From JADLCX01 sp964630785 (GTDB taxonomy: Bacteria; Planctomycetota; Phycisphaerae; Phycisphaerales; UBA1924), in contig CAZVZG010000014.1 of assembly GCA_964630785.1 (NCBI GenBank), positions 1-64,000 on the forward strand: a stretch of 64,000 bases of DNA, given 5' to 3'. Positions 7,753 to 16,184 of the stretch are shown piece by piece. Positions within the stretch are counted from its first letter, which is position 1. Each line of letters opens with the position of its first letter. A program made the position numbers and the translations under genes. The notes beneath the pieces were generated by a model. The model made no database searches and was not told where the DNA came from. It saw only the letters and a program-made list of their open reading frames with translations.

Positions 7753-9720
7753 TCAGTCCTTGGCCTCGTCCTTGTCGCGGGCGGACCGCTCGGCCCGCTT
7801 GCGCATGCTCTCGTCGAGGATGCGCTTGCGGATGCGAACGCTGGAGGGAACGATCTCGACCAGCTCGTCGTCCTCGATGTACTCCAGCGCGGCCTCGAGC
7901 GTGAGCAGGCGCGGCTGCTTGAGCACGACCGTCGCCTCCTTGCTGGCGGCGCGGATGTTGGTGAGCGCCTTGAGGCGGGTGATGTTGACGACCAGGTCGT
8001 TGTCTCGGCTGTGCTCGCCGACGATCTGGCCGGCGTAGACCTTGTCGCCCGGAGTCACGAACAGCACACCGCGGTCGGCGAGCAGTTCGCACGCGTAGGT
8101 CGTCACCGCCCCGCTCTCGCTGGCGATGAGCACGCCCTGCGTGCGCCCCAGCGCGGCCGAGTTCATCGGCGCGAAACGCTCGAACGTGTGGTGCATGATC
8201 GCCTCGCCCTGGGTGGCGGTGAGCAGCCGCGAACGCAGGCCGATGAGCCCGCGTGCGGGGATCTCGAACTCCAGGTGCGTGACGGCGTCGCCGCGGGGCT
8301 CCATGGTCTTGACCTCGCCGCGCCGGCCGCCGACGAGCTCCATCACCGGGCCGACCGCGCTGTTGGGGCAGTCCACCACGAGCCACTCGATCGGCTCGTG
8401 CTCGACCCCGTCGATGGTCTTGATGACAACCTGCGGCTTGCCGACGGCGAGCTCGAAGCTCTCGCGGCGCATGGTCTCGAGCAGGATGCCCAGGTGGAGC
8501 AGACCGCGCCCGGAGACCTTGTACTCGTCGCCCGCGCCCGCGCCGAACTCGACCCGGAGCGCGACGTTGTGCTGGAGTTCTTTCTCCAGCCGCTCGCGGA
8601 TCTGCCGGCTGGTGACGTAGTCGCCCTCCTGCCCGGCGAAGGGCGAGTCGTTGACGCGGAACATCATCGAGAGCGTGGGCTCGTCGATGGTGACGGGGGG
8701 CAGGCCGACCGGGTTGTCGGGTGCGGCGATCGTGTCGCCGATGTCCACGGTATCGAGCCCGATGAGCGCACAAAGGTCGCCGGCGTGCACGGTGTCGGTC
8801 TCCAGCCGCCCGAGCCCGGCGAAACGCATGAGCTTGCCGACCTTGCTCGGCTTCACGGTCCCGTCCATCTTGACCACCGCCACCTGCTGGCCGGCGTTGA
8901 TCTGGCCGTTGAAGACGCGGCCGATGCCGATGCGCCCGACATAGTCGTTGTAGTCGAGGGTCGTGACGAGCATCTGCAGCGGGGCGTTCACGTCGTCGGT
9001 CGGCGCGGGCACGTGCTGCATGATCGCCTCGAACACCGGGCGCAGGTCGGCCTTGGCGTTGGCGGGCAGGTGGTCCTTGCCGCTGGCGGCGATCGCCTCG
9101 TCCATGCTTGTCGTGGCCCAGCCGGCGCGCCCGGATGAATAAATGATCGGGAACTCCAACGCATGGTCGTCAGCGCCGAGCTCGACGAGCAGGTCGAAGA
9201 CCTCGTTGATCACCTCGGCGATCCGGGCGTCGGGCCGGTCGCACTTGTTGACGACGACGATCGGCTTGAGCCGGGCCTCGATGGCCTTGGAGAGCACGAA
9301 CCGCGTCTGCGGCATGGCGCCCTCGCTGGAGTCGACCAGCAGCAGGCACCCGTCGGCCATGCGGAGCACGCGCTCGACCTCGCCGCCGAAATCGGCGTGG
9401 CCGGGCGTGTCGATGATGTTGATGTGGAACACCTCGGGCTGGCCGCCGGAGCCGGGGCGCACGTAATCCACGGCGCAGTTCTTGGAGAGGATCGTGATGC
9501 CGCGCTCGCGCTCCAGCGGGTTGGAGTCCATGATCAGGGCGTGCTGACCGCCGGCGAGTTTTTCGAGCTCGCCGGCGCGAAAGTTGCCCGACTGCTTGAG
9601 CAGTTGGTCCACCAGCGTGGTCTTGCCGTGGTCGACGTGCGCGATGATCGCGACGTTGCGCAGGCGGTTGCCCGCGCGGCCGGGCGCGGAGAGGGGATTG
9701 GAGATGGTGGCGCTGGACAT
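7753..9720 (-). CDS. typA: Ribosome-associated GTPase TypA/BipA
   Basis: A 655-residue translational GTPase. G1 is AHVDHGKTT (about 27-35), the effector/switch I is RERGITI, G3 is DTPGHADFGG and G4 is NKCDRPDAR. Later come the EF-Tu-like domain 2, the EF-G-like domain V and the TypA-specific C-terminal domain with LLTATQGEAIMHHTF, the RTQGVLIASE block and an NITRLKALTNIRAASKE segment. TypA binds the ribosome and aids 50S assembly and stress adaptation, especially at low temperature. Length is slightly above the usual ~610 because of a hydrophilic N-terminus and a charged RAERSARDKDEAKD tail. The start was set at the ATG just before the GTPase domain; the further upstream frame is not homologous. 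Confidence 0.96.
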   Translation of the reverse strand: MSSATISNPLSAPGRAGNRLRNVAIIAHVDHGKTTLVDQLLKQSGNFRAGELEKLAGGQHALIMDSNPLERERGITILSKNCAVDYVRPGSGGQPEVFHINIIDTPGHADFGGEVERVLRMADGCLLLVDSSEGAMPQTRFVLSKAIEARLKPIVVVNKCDRPDARIAEVINEVFDLLVELGADDHALEFPIIYSSGRAGWATTSMDEAIAASGKDHLPANAKADLRPVFEAIMQHVPAPTDDVNAPLQMLVTTLDYNDYVGRIGIGRVFNGQINAGQQVAVVKMDGTVKPSKVGKLMRFAGLGRLETDTVHAGDLCALIGLDTVDIGDTIAAPDNPVGLPPVTIDEPTLSMMFRVNDSPFAGQEGDYVTSRQIRERLEKELQHNVALRVEFGAGAGDEYKVSGRGLLHLGILLETMRRESFELAVGKPQVVIKTIDGVEHEPIEWLVVDCPNSAVGPVMELVGGRRGEVKTMEPRGDAVTHLEFEIPARGLIGLRSRLLTATQGEAIMHHTFERFAPMNSAALGRTQGVLIASESGAVTTYACELLADRGVLFVTPGDKVYAGQIVGEHSRDNDLVVNITRLKALTNIRAASKEATVVLKQPRLLTLEAALEYIEDDELVEIVPSSVRIRKRILDESMRKRAERSARDKDEAKD

Positions 9721-9868
9721 GGTGGACTCAAAGCAAGCACGCGGACGGCGACGCGGGGAACGCGCCGCGTGGATCGGCCGACGAATCGAAGGACCGAACG
9801 GACGGAAAATGGATCGAGCGGGTGCTCTGATTGGTTTCAGTTCGGGACACAGACCGAACCGGTGGCAA

Positions 9869-9874
9869 ACTATA
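9869..9874 (-). promoter_or_regulatory. Candidate typA -10 element
   Basis: TATAGT on the minus strand, about 150 bases upstream of the typA ATG, in an otherwise GC-rich gap. No convincing -35 was found at the right distance, so this is only a likely -10. Confidence 0.3.
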
Positions 9875-9917
9875 GGTGGGTTGGTCGGCAGCAATCGCCC
9901 GAAGTTGGCAACGGGCG

Positions 9918-11852
9918 CTACTTCTTGGCCGTGTCGGCGAGCTTGGCCACCAGATCGCCCTGGATGTCGCCCGCGTCGTTGATCGAGAGCTCGACGCGAA
10001 CACGCTCGAACCGACGCATCGCCGAGCGGAAGCCGCCGATGTCCGGGACGAGGACGGAGTTGAGCCGGTGCTCCAGATCGGCCGGGTGCGCCGAGCCGAG
10101 CCAGACCCATCGCGTGGGCTCGTGTCGCGGCGGCACGGGCGGATCGCTGAGGGCCGCGGCCACGGCGTTGTGGGCCTGCTCGGGCATGCTCTCCAAGCCC
10201 GGCGGCGAGGGCGCGATGGACATGACCCACCAGCCCGGCGGACCAGAGTCCGTGGGGGTGTGCACGTCCGCCTGCGCGTCGTGGGCGGGCGGGTACGACC
10301 AGGTGAGCGTGAGCGGGTCGGTGACGAACAGGCGCAGGGGGTTCGCGTCGGGGATATCCAGCGGGAGAAGCCGCGTCACCGACGGTAGACGCCCGCCGAA
10401 ATCGTGCGGGGCGGACCTGACCACCCCGAACTGCTGCTCCTGGCGCGCGATGAAGCGCGAGATCGCCCCGTCCATGTACGGGGCGAACTTCGCCGTCGAT
10501 GTTGTCTCCAGCGCGAGCACGCCAAAGAGGTGCTTGGAGGACGTCCCCCGCTCCCCCTCCCCCGGCTCGTCGATGTCGGGCGACTTTCCAACGGGCGTCT
10601 CGGCCTCGCGCAGCGAGAGCACTTGTCGGGCGCCGAGCAGCTCCTTCGCGGGCGGCGGCAGCGGCAGATCGCGAAGAGCGTCGACGATCCGGGCCGCCTC
10701 GCCGAGCACCTGCTGGACCGGCGCGGCCTGCACGATCGTCAGCAGCGAACCGGGCGCGAGCGCGCGAAACACCGCGTCGGAGGTCGGCTTGATCGCCAGG
10801 TTGGCCTCGCGCCGGGCACGATCACAATAGATGACGCGGGAGGTGAACTCGGCGGAGTCGCAGCCGGTCCGGGCGCGATCGGCCAGCCCGGCACGGCCAC
10901 CAGAGAGGATGAAGTAGTCGCCCCATCGATCGTCGCCGGGCGCGGAATGTACTTCAGCGCCGGGCTTGTTGGAGCCGAGACGGGCCAGGAGCAGGACTTC
11001 GGCGGTGCCCGCGGTGCTGGCCGCGGCGATGACGTTGTGGCCGTCGAGCGGGTCGGGCGCGCCGTTGGCGAGCACGCCCACCAACTCGTCGAAGAGTTCG
11101 CTGCGCCCCGAGGGACCGAGGACGATCGTGACCTCGTGGCCGGCAACCGCCGCGGAACCGCGGCCCGTCGCGCCATCCGACGCCGCCTTGCGCCGATGGG
11201 TGGTGAGTTCGTACTTGCCCTTTTCGATCGTTAGGATCTGGTGGCCCTGGTCGATCGCTCGGGGCGAGACTTCCAGACGCTCTCGCAGGCGGGAGTCGGT
11301 GTCGAGCGAGACGTCGCTGAGCATCGCCCAGCGCGCCGACTTCGCGTCGCCGATACCCCTCGCCACCAGCACCACGCGCCGGCCGAGCAGCCGGTCGAAC
11401 GTCTCGGCCTGGCTCCATCCGAGCTGCGTGGACAGCGTCGCCCAGGCCTGCCGCGTGGGGGCCGTGTCGGAAGCGTCGAGCAGGAATCGAACGGCGGCGT
11501 CGCCCAGCGGCGAGGCCCGCAGTTCCGCGGCGTTCTCGATGACCAGGACCATGTCCGCCCCGGCGGGCATCGCGGCCGCGGCGGCGAGAGCGCCCGTGAG
11601 CACCGGCGGGCGCACGCGCGTCGGGGCGTCGCGCTCGACCCGGTCCGCTTTGAGATCAGACGCTGCGCCCCCGCTCTTGGCCGACGTGAGCAGCGGAGCG
11701 GGGCCATCCTGTGCGGTGGCCGCCGAGCCGGCGTGGGCGGGCCCGGCCCGCCACCCACCGATCGCAGGGAGCAGCACGCCCGCGGCGAGCGCAACCGCCG
11801 CGCCGACTACGAGCACGACCGACCCGGCGAACTTGGCGGAGACATCGCGCAT
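9918..11852 (-). CDS. Unrecognised membrane-anchored extracytoplasmic protein
   Basis: A 644-residue protein with one N-terminal membrane segment at about residues 7-32 (FAGSVVLVVGAAVALAAG). The rest is a long exported domain without cysteine-rich or enzymatic motifs that I can name. Low-complexity Ala/Gly/Arg stretches alternate with folded-looking parts, such as MVLVIENAAELRASPLGDAAVRFLLDASD and a region ending in HRLNSVLVPDIGGFRSAMRRFERVRVELSINDAGDIQGDLVAKLA. It is the third gene of an ECF sigma operon. A GTG twelve codons upstream (11888) is an alternative start; the ATG here leaves 64 bases after the preceding stop. Function unknown. The operon position suggests envelope sensing or output of that sigma factor. 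Confidence 0.75.
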   Translation of the reverse strand: MRDVSAKFAGSVVLVVGAAVALAAGVLLPAIGGWRAGPAHAGSAATAQDGPAPLLTSAKSGGAASDLKADRVERDAPTRVRPPVLTGALAAAAAMPAGADMVLVIENAAELRASPLGDAAVRFLLDASDTAPTRQAWATLSTQLGWSQAETFDRLLGRRVVLVARGIGDAKSARWAMLSDVSLDTDSRLRERLEVSPRAIDQGHQILTIEKGKYELTTHRRKAASDGATGRGSAAVAGHEVTIVLGPSGRSELFDELVGVLANGAPDPLDGHNVIAAASTAGTAEVLLLARLGSNKPGAEVHSAPGDDRWGDYFILSGGRAGLADRARTGCDSAEFTSRVIYCDRARREANLAIKPTSDAVFRALAPGSLLTIVQAAPVQQVLGEAARIVDALRDLPLPPPAKELLGARQVLSLREAETPVGKSPDIDEPGEGERGTSSKHLFGVLALETTSTAKFAPYMDGAISRFIARQEQQFGVVRSAPHDFGGRLPSVTRLLPLDIPDANPLRLFVTDPLTLTWSYPPAHDAQADVHTPTDSGPPGWWVMSIAPSPPGLESMPEQAHNAVAAALSDPPVPPRHEPTRWVWLGSAHPADLEHRLNSVLVPDIGGFRSAMRRFERVRVELSINDAGDIQGDLVAKLADTAKK

Positions 11853-11916
11853 GGGCAACCGAAGGGCGGAGGTGGACGGGGCCACCACTTCAGACTATCG
11901 GGTTATACCGGCCGGC

Positions 11917-12732
11917 TCATTTGGGAGCCAAGACCGAATCGGCCGAAGGGCCGAATCCGAGCGGGGCCTGCTCGTCGAGGGGCGAACGGGCGGGCCTTCG
12001 GGCGGAGAGCGTGGACCCGACGCCGGTCGCAGCGAACGGATCGCTGACCGCGCCCAGATTGCCGAGCACGGGGTTCGCCCCGGCGAGCCCGCCGAGGTCC
12101 ATCCGGAAACTCGCCAGCCCGACATGGAAGCCGGCGGCGGGATCGAGCACGGAGCTCTGGGCCAGCACGCCCGAGTCGTCGAACGACACGCGGCCGCTCC
12201 GGGCCAGCATCGACGACGGCACGATCTTCGCGGCCTCGGCCGGCGGGATCATCGGACCGCAGAAAGTGCAGCACGCCGACTTGGTTTGGTCGGGAACGAT
12301 CGGGGCGGCACTGGCAACGAGCGTGAGCAGGCCGCCCGTGGCGGCGGACGGGTTGCCCGCCTCGGCGCTCGCGGCCTGATCGACGGCCACGCGCAGCGTG
12401 GTCAGCCGCTCACCGGCCTCGTGGCGGACGCTCTCGACCACCGACGAGAACGGGGCGGGCGCCGCCGATACGGCGATCATGTCAACGGTTTCCGGGGCCC
12501 AGCGGTGGGTGAGCGCGATTCCCAGGCCGACGGCCGCGACGCTCAGTCCGAGCGCCCCGCGACCAACCCAGAGCATCCGTCGCGTGTGCCGGTCAAGGAA
12601 CGGGCGGGCCACGCCGACGCGATCGAGGATCGAATCGGTCAGGTCAGGCGCGGGCACAGCCGCGGACTGCCGGAGCTGGTCGGCAATCTCGTGGATGGAA
12701 TCAAGGCGTTGGCGACGCTTTCGTGGCGTCAA
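11917..12732 (-). CDS. Anti-sigma-like single-pass membrane protein
   Basis: A 271-residue protein. Residues 1-50 form a basic cytoplasmic part with PDLTDSILDRVGVARPFLDRHTRR, a pattern I associate with putative regulators next to planctomycete ECF genes. A membrane segment follows at about 53-75, then an Ala-rich extracytoplasmic domain of about 190 residues. A Cys cluster C154-C155-x-x-C158 (ACCTFC) stands alone in the exported part and could bind metal or sense redox state. Its ATG overlaps the stop of the ECF sigma gene by four bases, so the proteins are probably made in step and may interact. No classical zinc anti-sigma motif (HxxxCxxC) is present. Anti-sigma function is inferred from position and topology only. 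Confidence 0.7.
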   Translation of the reverse strand: MTPRKRRQRLDSIHEIADQLRQSAAVPAPDLTDSILDRVGVARPFLDRHTRRMLWVGRGALGLSVAAVGLGIALTHRWAPETVDMIAVSAAPAPFSSVVESVRHEAGERLTTLRVAVDQAASAEAGNPSAATGGLLTLVASAAPIVPDQTKSACCTFCGPMIPPAEAAKIVPSSMLARSGRVSFDDSGVLAQSSVLDPAAGFHVGLASFRMDLGGLAGANPVLGNLGAVSDPFAATGVGSTLSARRPARSPLDEQAPLGFGPSADSVLAPK

Positions 12733-13322
12733 GCCCAGACCTCCTCAACGTGACGGCTGAACTCTTCGTGCTCGAGCAGGGCGGAACGCATCCGCATCCG
12801 CCCGCGGTGCAGGTGGCTCTTCACCGTGCCCTCGGGCATGTCCATGTACTCGGCGATCTGCGCGATGGGCCAATCCAACTGGTGGAACAACACGACGATC
12901 TCGCGTTGCTCCTGGCTCAGGCAGGAGAGCGCGAAGTCGATCGCGATCTTGGCGTTGCTCGTGACTTCGGAATCGATCGCGGGCTGGTAGGGCCGCTCCA
13001 GCGTGCCGCCCTTGCCCTCCCACGATCCGACGGTGTCGCTGTCGTACGTGGGCTTGTGCTTCTGACAGGCGTTCACGTACAGCCGCTTGGCGATCGTGAA
13101 CAGCCACGTCGAGAATCGGAACCGGAAATCGAACCTGGTGAGGTTGGTGAGCGCACGAACGAACGCGTCCTGGACGATGTCCTCGGCGACGTCGGGTCGG
13201 CCCGACATGCGGAGCATGTACGCGTACAGGGATGCCTGGTGCGCTCGGATAAAGGTCTCCGCCGCGGCCCGGTCGCCGGCGATGGCGCGCTCGATCAGCC
13301 TGCGTTCCTCAGAGCGGGTCAT
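12729..13322 (-). CDS. ECF RNA polymerase sigma factor
   Basis: A 197-residue sigma factor. Region 2 at about 20-95 contains RPDVAEDIVQDAFVRALTNLTRFDFRFRFSTWLFTIAKRLYVNACQ. Region 4 at about 130-185 has LSQEQREIVVLFHQLDWPIAQIAEYMDMPEGTVKSHLHRGR, the helix-turn-helix that reads the -35 element. It heads a three-gene operon: sigma, Cys-cluster membrane protein, large exported protein. A GGAACTT -35-like box lies just upstream, 16 bases from TATCAA, which suggests autoregulation. The ATG at 13322 gives the normal N-terminus; longer upstream frames are unrelated. Confidence 0.92.
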   Translation of the reverse strand: MTRSEERRLIERAIAGDRAAAETFIRAHQASLYAYMLRMSGRPDVAEDIVQDAFVRALTNLTRFDFRFRFSTWLFTIAKRLYVNACQKHKPTYDSDTVGSWEGKGGTLERPYQPAIDSEVTSNAKIAIDFALSCLSQEQREIVVLFHQLDWPIAQIAEYMDMPEGTVKSHLHRGRMRMRSALLEHEEFSRHVEEVWA

Positions 13323-13327
13323 GGCAA

Positions 13328-13356
13328 TTGATACTCGGCTGCGAGCAGAAAGTTCC
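13328..13356 (-). promoter_or_regulatory. Candidate ECF-type autoregulatory promoter
   Basis: On the minus strand, GGAACTT (13356-13350) resembles the GGAAC -35 box read by ECF sigma factors. Sixteen bases on is TATCAA (13333-13328), five bases before the sigma-gene ATG, implying a leaderless or near-leaderless mRNA. Confidence 0.45.
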
Positions 13357-13471
13357 TGCGCTGATACCCGAACATCGACCTGAACCGGTGGAATGGTAGG
13401 GGGAGTTCGGGACTGAACCGGCTGGGTGGGGCCACGCTGACCGTATAACCCAAACTTCATCCGAACTTTTC

Positions 13472-15112
13472 CTACAAACAATAGGAGAAGTACGAGAACA
13501 GGAACTCGAAGATGTCCTGCACGCTGAAGTCGCCGGACTGGTTGATGTCCGCCCTGGGGTTCTGCGAGAAGTACCCGCCGAGGAAGTCGAACAGGTCCTG
13601 CACCGAGAGCGTGCCGTCGAGGTTGTAGTCGGCGCTGGGGCAGGTGAAGACGCTGACGGCCGCGGCGTCGCTGGTGCGCGATCCGCAACTCCCCGTCACC
13701 ACCACGTCGTAGCTGCCGGAATCGGCGACTTCGAGGTCGGCGATGGAGAGCGTGGCGGAGGCCGCGCCTGAAACTCTGCCGCCGTTGCTCAGCGGCTGCT
13801 CGTTCTTTCGCCACGAGTACGAGATCGGGTCCTCCCCCGCGGCCACCACGTTCAGCGTGAGCGTGCGCCCGAACGCGAGGTTCTGTGAGGCTGGGCTCAC
13901 GTCGATGTCGGGCGTGCAGAGGCGCGGGACGATCTTGTAGATCTTGTTGATGAGCACGCAGAGATACAGCTCGCCGCCGGCGTCCTCGCCGAAGGACGTG
14001 ACGAAGCGGAGCGGGGCAGTCGTGCCGGTCGGGATGAACTCGGCGGTGCGATCGGTGAAGTCGGTGAACGTGCCATCGGCCTGGGCCCGCAGCGACCACA
14101 CCTTGGCGCCGAGGTGGTCGGCGAAGAAGTACTGGCCCTGGAACGCCGGCACGGCCGCGCCGCGGTAGACGAAGCCGCCGATGATGCAGATGCCGGTGTT
14201 GCGCCCGTAGTCCCACAGCGGGTTGGTCAATGTCGCGCCGTTGCACTCGCACTGGAGCGAGGTCGTGCAGGTGGTCCCCTCCATGCAGGGCCAGCCGTAG
14301 TTTCGTCCGCCGGGACTCGAGGCGGGCTCGAAGTTGAGCTCCTCGCGCGTGCTCATCCCGACGTCGCCGAAGTAGAAATCGCCGGTGAGACGGTCGAACG
14401 AGCCCCGCCAGGGGTTGCGCACACCGTACGACCAGATCTCGTCGTCGCCGGGCGCACCGACAAACGGGTTGCTCGGGGGGATCGTGTAGTTGCGGTCGGG
14501 GTCTTCGGGGTAGGCGTCGCCCTCGGGGATGATGCGCAGGATCTTTCCGAGCAACTGGCCGGAGGTGTCCTGAGCCCGCTGCGCGATGTCGAGCGTGCCG
14601 CCAAGGTCGCCGTCGCCCGAGGTGATGTAGAGGTAGCCGTTGATCGGGCTGAAGCCGATCCAGCCGCCGTTGTGACCGACGGGTCGGGCCACGCGCAGGA
14701 TCGTCTGCACGCTCTGCGGGTCGGCCTGATGGCTGCCGGGTGTCGCGTGGTAGCGGGCGATCACCGTGAACTGGTCCGAGGTTATGTAGCTCACGTAGAA
14801 GTACCCGCTGGTCTGGTACTGCGGATCGAACGCGAGCCCGAGCAGGCCGTTGTCCTGGATGACACTGATGAACGAGGTGAGGTCGAGGAACGGCTCGGGC
14901 AGGGCGACGCCGGTGTCCTTGTCGTACACGCGGATGAGCCCGGCCCGCTGGCAGACGTACACGTTCTGCGGATCACCCGGCGCGCTGGTGAGGTACGTCG
15001 GCGACAGCACGTCCGCCGTAAAGAGTTTCACGCGCGCCGGCGGCGTCGCGCCGACTCCCGGGGCCGTGAGGAGGATGCACAGGGCCGGCAGAACAAAGAC
15101 CAGGCTTTTCAT
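13472..15112 (-). CDS. Exported PQQ-type sugar dehydrogenase with Ig-like and dockerin-like domains
   Basis: A 546-residue protein. Residues 1-25 form a signal peptide (MKSLVFVLPALCILLTAPGVGA). About 30-385 is a six-bladed glucose/sorbosone-dehydrogenase propeller: DNGLLGLAFDPQY, PVGHNGGWIGFSP with the catalytic-type His, a YGVRNPWRGSFDRLTGDFYFGDVG blade and NYGWPCMEG. About 400-488 is an Ig-like domain (LEVADSGSYDVVVTG). The last ~55 residues carry two VQD-x-F-x-FL-x-x-YF repeats separated by DINQSGD, a Phycisphaerae dockerin-like tail. It would oxidise aldose sugars outside the cytoplasm with pyrroloquinoline quinone. No pqq genes are nearby, and many family members remain uncharacterised. 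The ATG at 15112 fits the signal peptide better than a GTG three codons earlier. Confidence 0.85.
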   Translation of the reverse strand: MKSLVFVLPALCILLTAPGVGATPPARVKLFTADVLSPTYLTSAPGDPQNVYVCQRAGLIRVYDKDTGVALPEPFLDLTSFISVIQDNGLLGLAFDPQYQTSGYFYVSYITSDQFTVIARYHATPGSHQADPQSVQTILRVARPVGHNGGWIGFSPINGYLYITSGDGDLGGTLDIAQRAQDTSGQLLGKILRIIPEGDAYPEDPDRNYTIPPSNPFVGAPGDDEIWSYGVRNPWRGSFDRLTGDFYFGDVGMSTREELNFEPASSPGGRNYGWPCMEGTTCTTSLQCECNGATLTNPLWDYGRNTGICIIGGFVYRGAAVPAFQGQYFFADHLGAKVWSLRAQADGTFTDFTDRTAEFIPTGTTAPLRFVTSFGEDAGGELYLCVLINKIYKIVPRLCTPDIDVSPASQNLAFGRTLTLNVVAAGEDPISYSWRKNEQPLSNGGRVSGAASATLSIADLEVADSGSYDVVVTGSCGSRTSDAAAVSVFTCPSADYNLDGTLSVQDLFDFLGGYFSQNPRADINQSGDFSVQDIFEFLFSYFSYCL

Positions 15113-15187
15113 GGTGGTCACCCGTGGAGTGTACTTCGCGCCCGCGGCCGTTCAAGGCGTTGCTCGGGCGTCGCGCCCGACAACGGC

Positions 15188-15216
15188 ACAGGCCCGGCCG
15201 CCGTGGCCGGGCCTGT
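15188..15216. terminator. GC-rich perfect hairpin downstream of the B12-fold gene
   Basis: A 12-bp perfect stem, ACAGGCCCGGCC at 15188-15199 with GGCCGGGCCTGT at 15205-15216, and a 5-base loop. It lies 33 bases past the stop of the minus-strand B12-binding-fold gene. There is no U tract, so it is either a U-less terminator or a processing/stabilising hairpin. Confidence 0.55.
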
Positions 15217-15248
15217 GGGGTTGGCGTTGCAGGTCAGCGCCGACACCG

Positions 15249-15953
15249 CTAAGCGGCCTTGCGCGCCTTCTTGGTGCGCCCGACGGTGCGCTGCGTCTTC
15301 TCGGCCCGCTGCTCGGGGCACTCGACCAGAGCGTCGACCATCGCCAGGGGCGTATCGGCCCAGATGTCGGCGCCGATCTCCTCGGCCAGGCCGTCGGCGC
15401 GGTTGAACACGCCGCCGCCCACCGCGAACTGGAGGTTCGGGCACGCGCCGATCTCGTGGAGCTGATCGATCAAGGCGCGGATCTCCGGCAGATCGCGGGC
15501 CGCGCTCGAGAACATCAGAAGGATGTCCGGCTTGTCCTCGTTCACCCGGCCGAGGATCTCGTCGTTGGCGATCCCGCCGCCGCCGAAGGTGATGCTGAAC
15601 CCCGCGGCCTCGAGCAGGTCGACGGCCATCTGCGCGCCGAGTTCATCGGCGTCGCTCTGGCCGCAGAACGCGAGGACACGCTTGTTGCGCGACTTGTTGA
15701 ACGGCAGGTTCGCGGCCGTCTGATCGACGAGCACGCGGAGCAGGCGGCTGGCGCAGTGGTGGTTCAGCGCCGTGAGCTGGTCCTGACGGAACAGCTTCTC
15801 GATCATGTTGTAGGTCGGCCAGTACACGTCCTCGATCAGGGCCTCGGGGCTGCCGAGCGTGCGCTCGGCCTCCTGGACGACCAGGCGCGCGCCGGGCCGG
15901 TCGCCGCCGATGAGCGACTCGAAGAGTTTTTCGATCAGGTGTTCCGCTTCCAT
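15249..15953 (-). CDS. B12-binding-fold protein lacking the cobalt-ligand histidine
   Basis: A 234-residue soluble protein with the two-part architecture of methionine-synthase/CarH-type cobalamin modules. A four-helix cap (about 1-85) precedes a Rossmann-like B12 domain (about 90-210, with LLMFSSAARDLPE and AVGGGVFN). The DxHxxG motif that supplies the lower axial histidine reads D101-A-D103-E-L-G106, with Asp in place of His. In the cap, the CarH-type W-x9-E-H motif reads F55-x9-H65-H66. It may bind cobalamin base-on, bind another ligand, or be a degenerate sensor. No methyltransferase or DNA-binding domain is fused. The tail RTKKARKAA is basic. It stands alone, with a hairpin after its stop. 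Start chosen at the ATG that begins the cap helix. Confidence 0.78.
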   Translation of the reverse strand: MEAEHLIEKLFESLIGGDRPGARLVVQEAERTLGSPEALIEDVYWPTYNMIEKLFRQDQLTALNHHCASRLLRVLVDQTAANLPFNKSRNKRVLAFCGQSDADELGAQMAVDLLEAAGFSITFGGGGIANDEILGRVNEDKPDILLMFSSAARDLPEIRALIDQLHEIGACPNLQFAVGGGVFNRADGLAEEIGADIWADTPLAMVDALVECPEQRAEKTQRTVGRTKKARKAA

Positions 15954-16184
15954 GTGAATGAGTCTCCGCGGGAGTGAGTTGGGATGGCTGACGCCGACGG
16001 ATGCTCCGCACTCCGAGGGCCACGACAGTTGAGTCACCCGGATCCACGCTTCCGTCGTGGCCGAGCCGCTTCTCGCGTGGGCTGTCTATCGAGTGGTGAT
16101 CGCGCCCACGAAGGAATTCGCGGGTCCTTGAGCGGACGGCGGCAATGTCTGATAAGCCCCGCGCAGGATTCGACAGGGGCGGGC

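Noticed and set aside
11140..11180. SDGATG in the 644-residue protein as an ApbE flavinylation target
   Set aside because: The motif needs Ser/Thr-Gly-Ala-Thr-Ser/Thr in an exported FMN-binding fold; only GAT matches and no FMN-binding domain is present.
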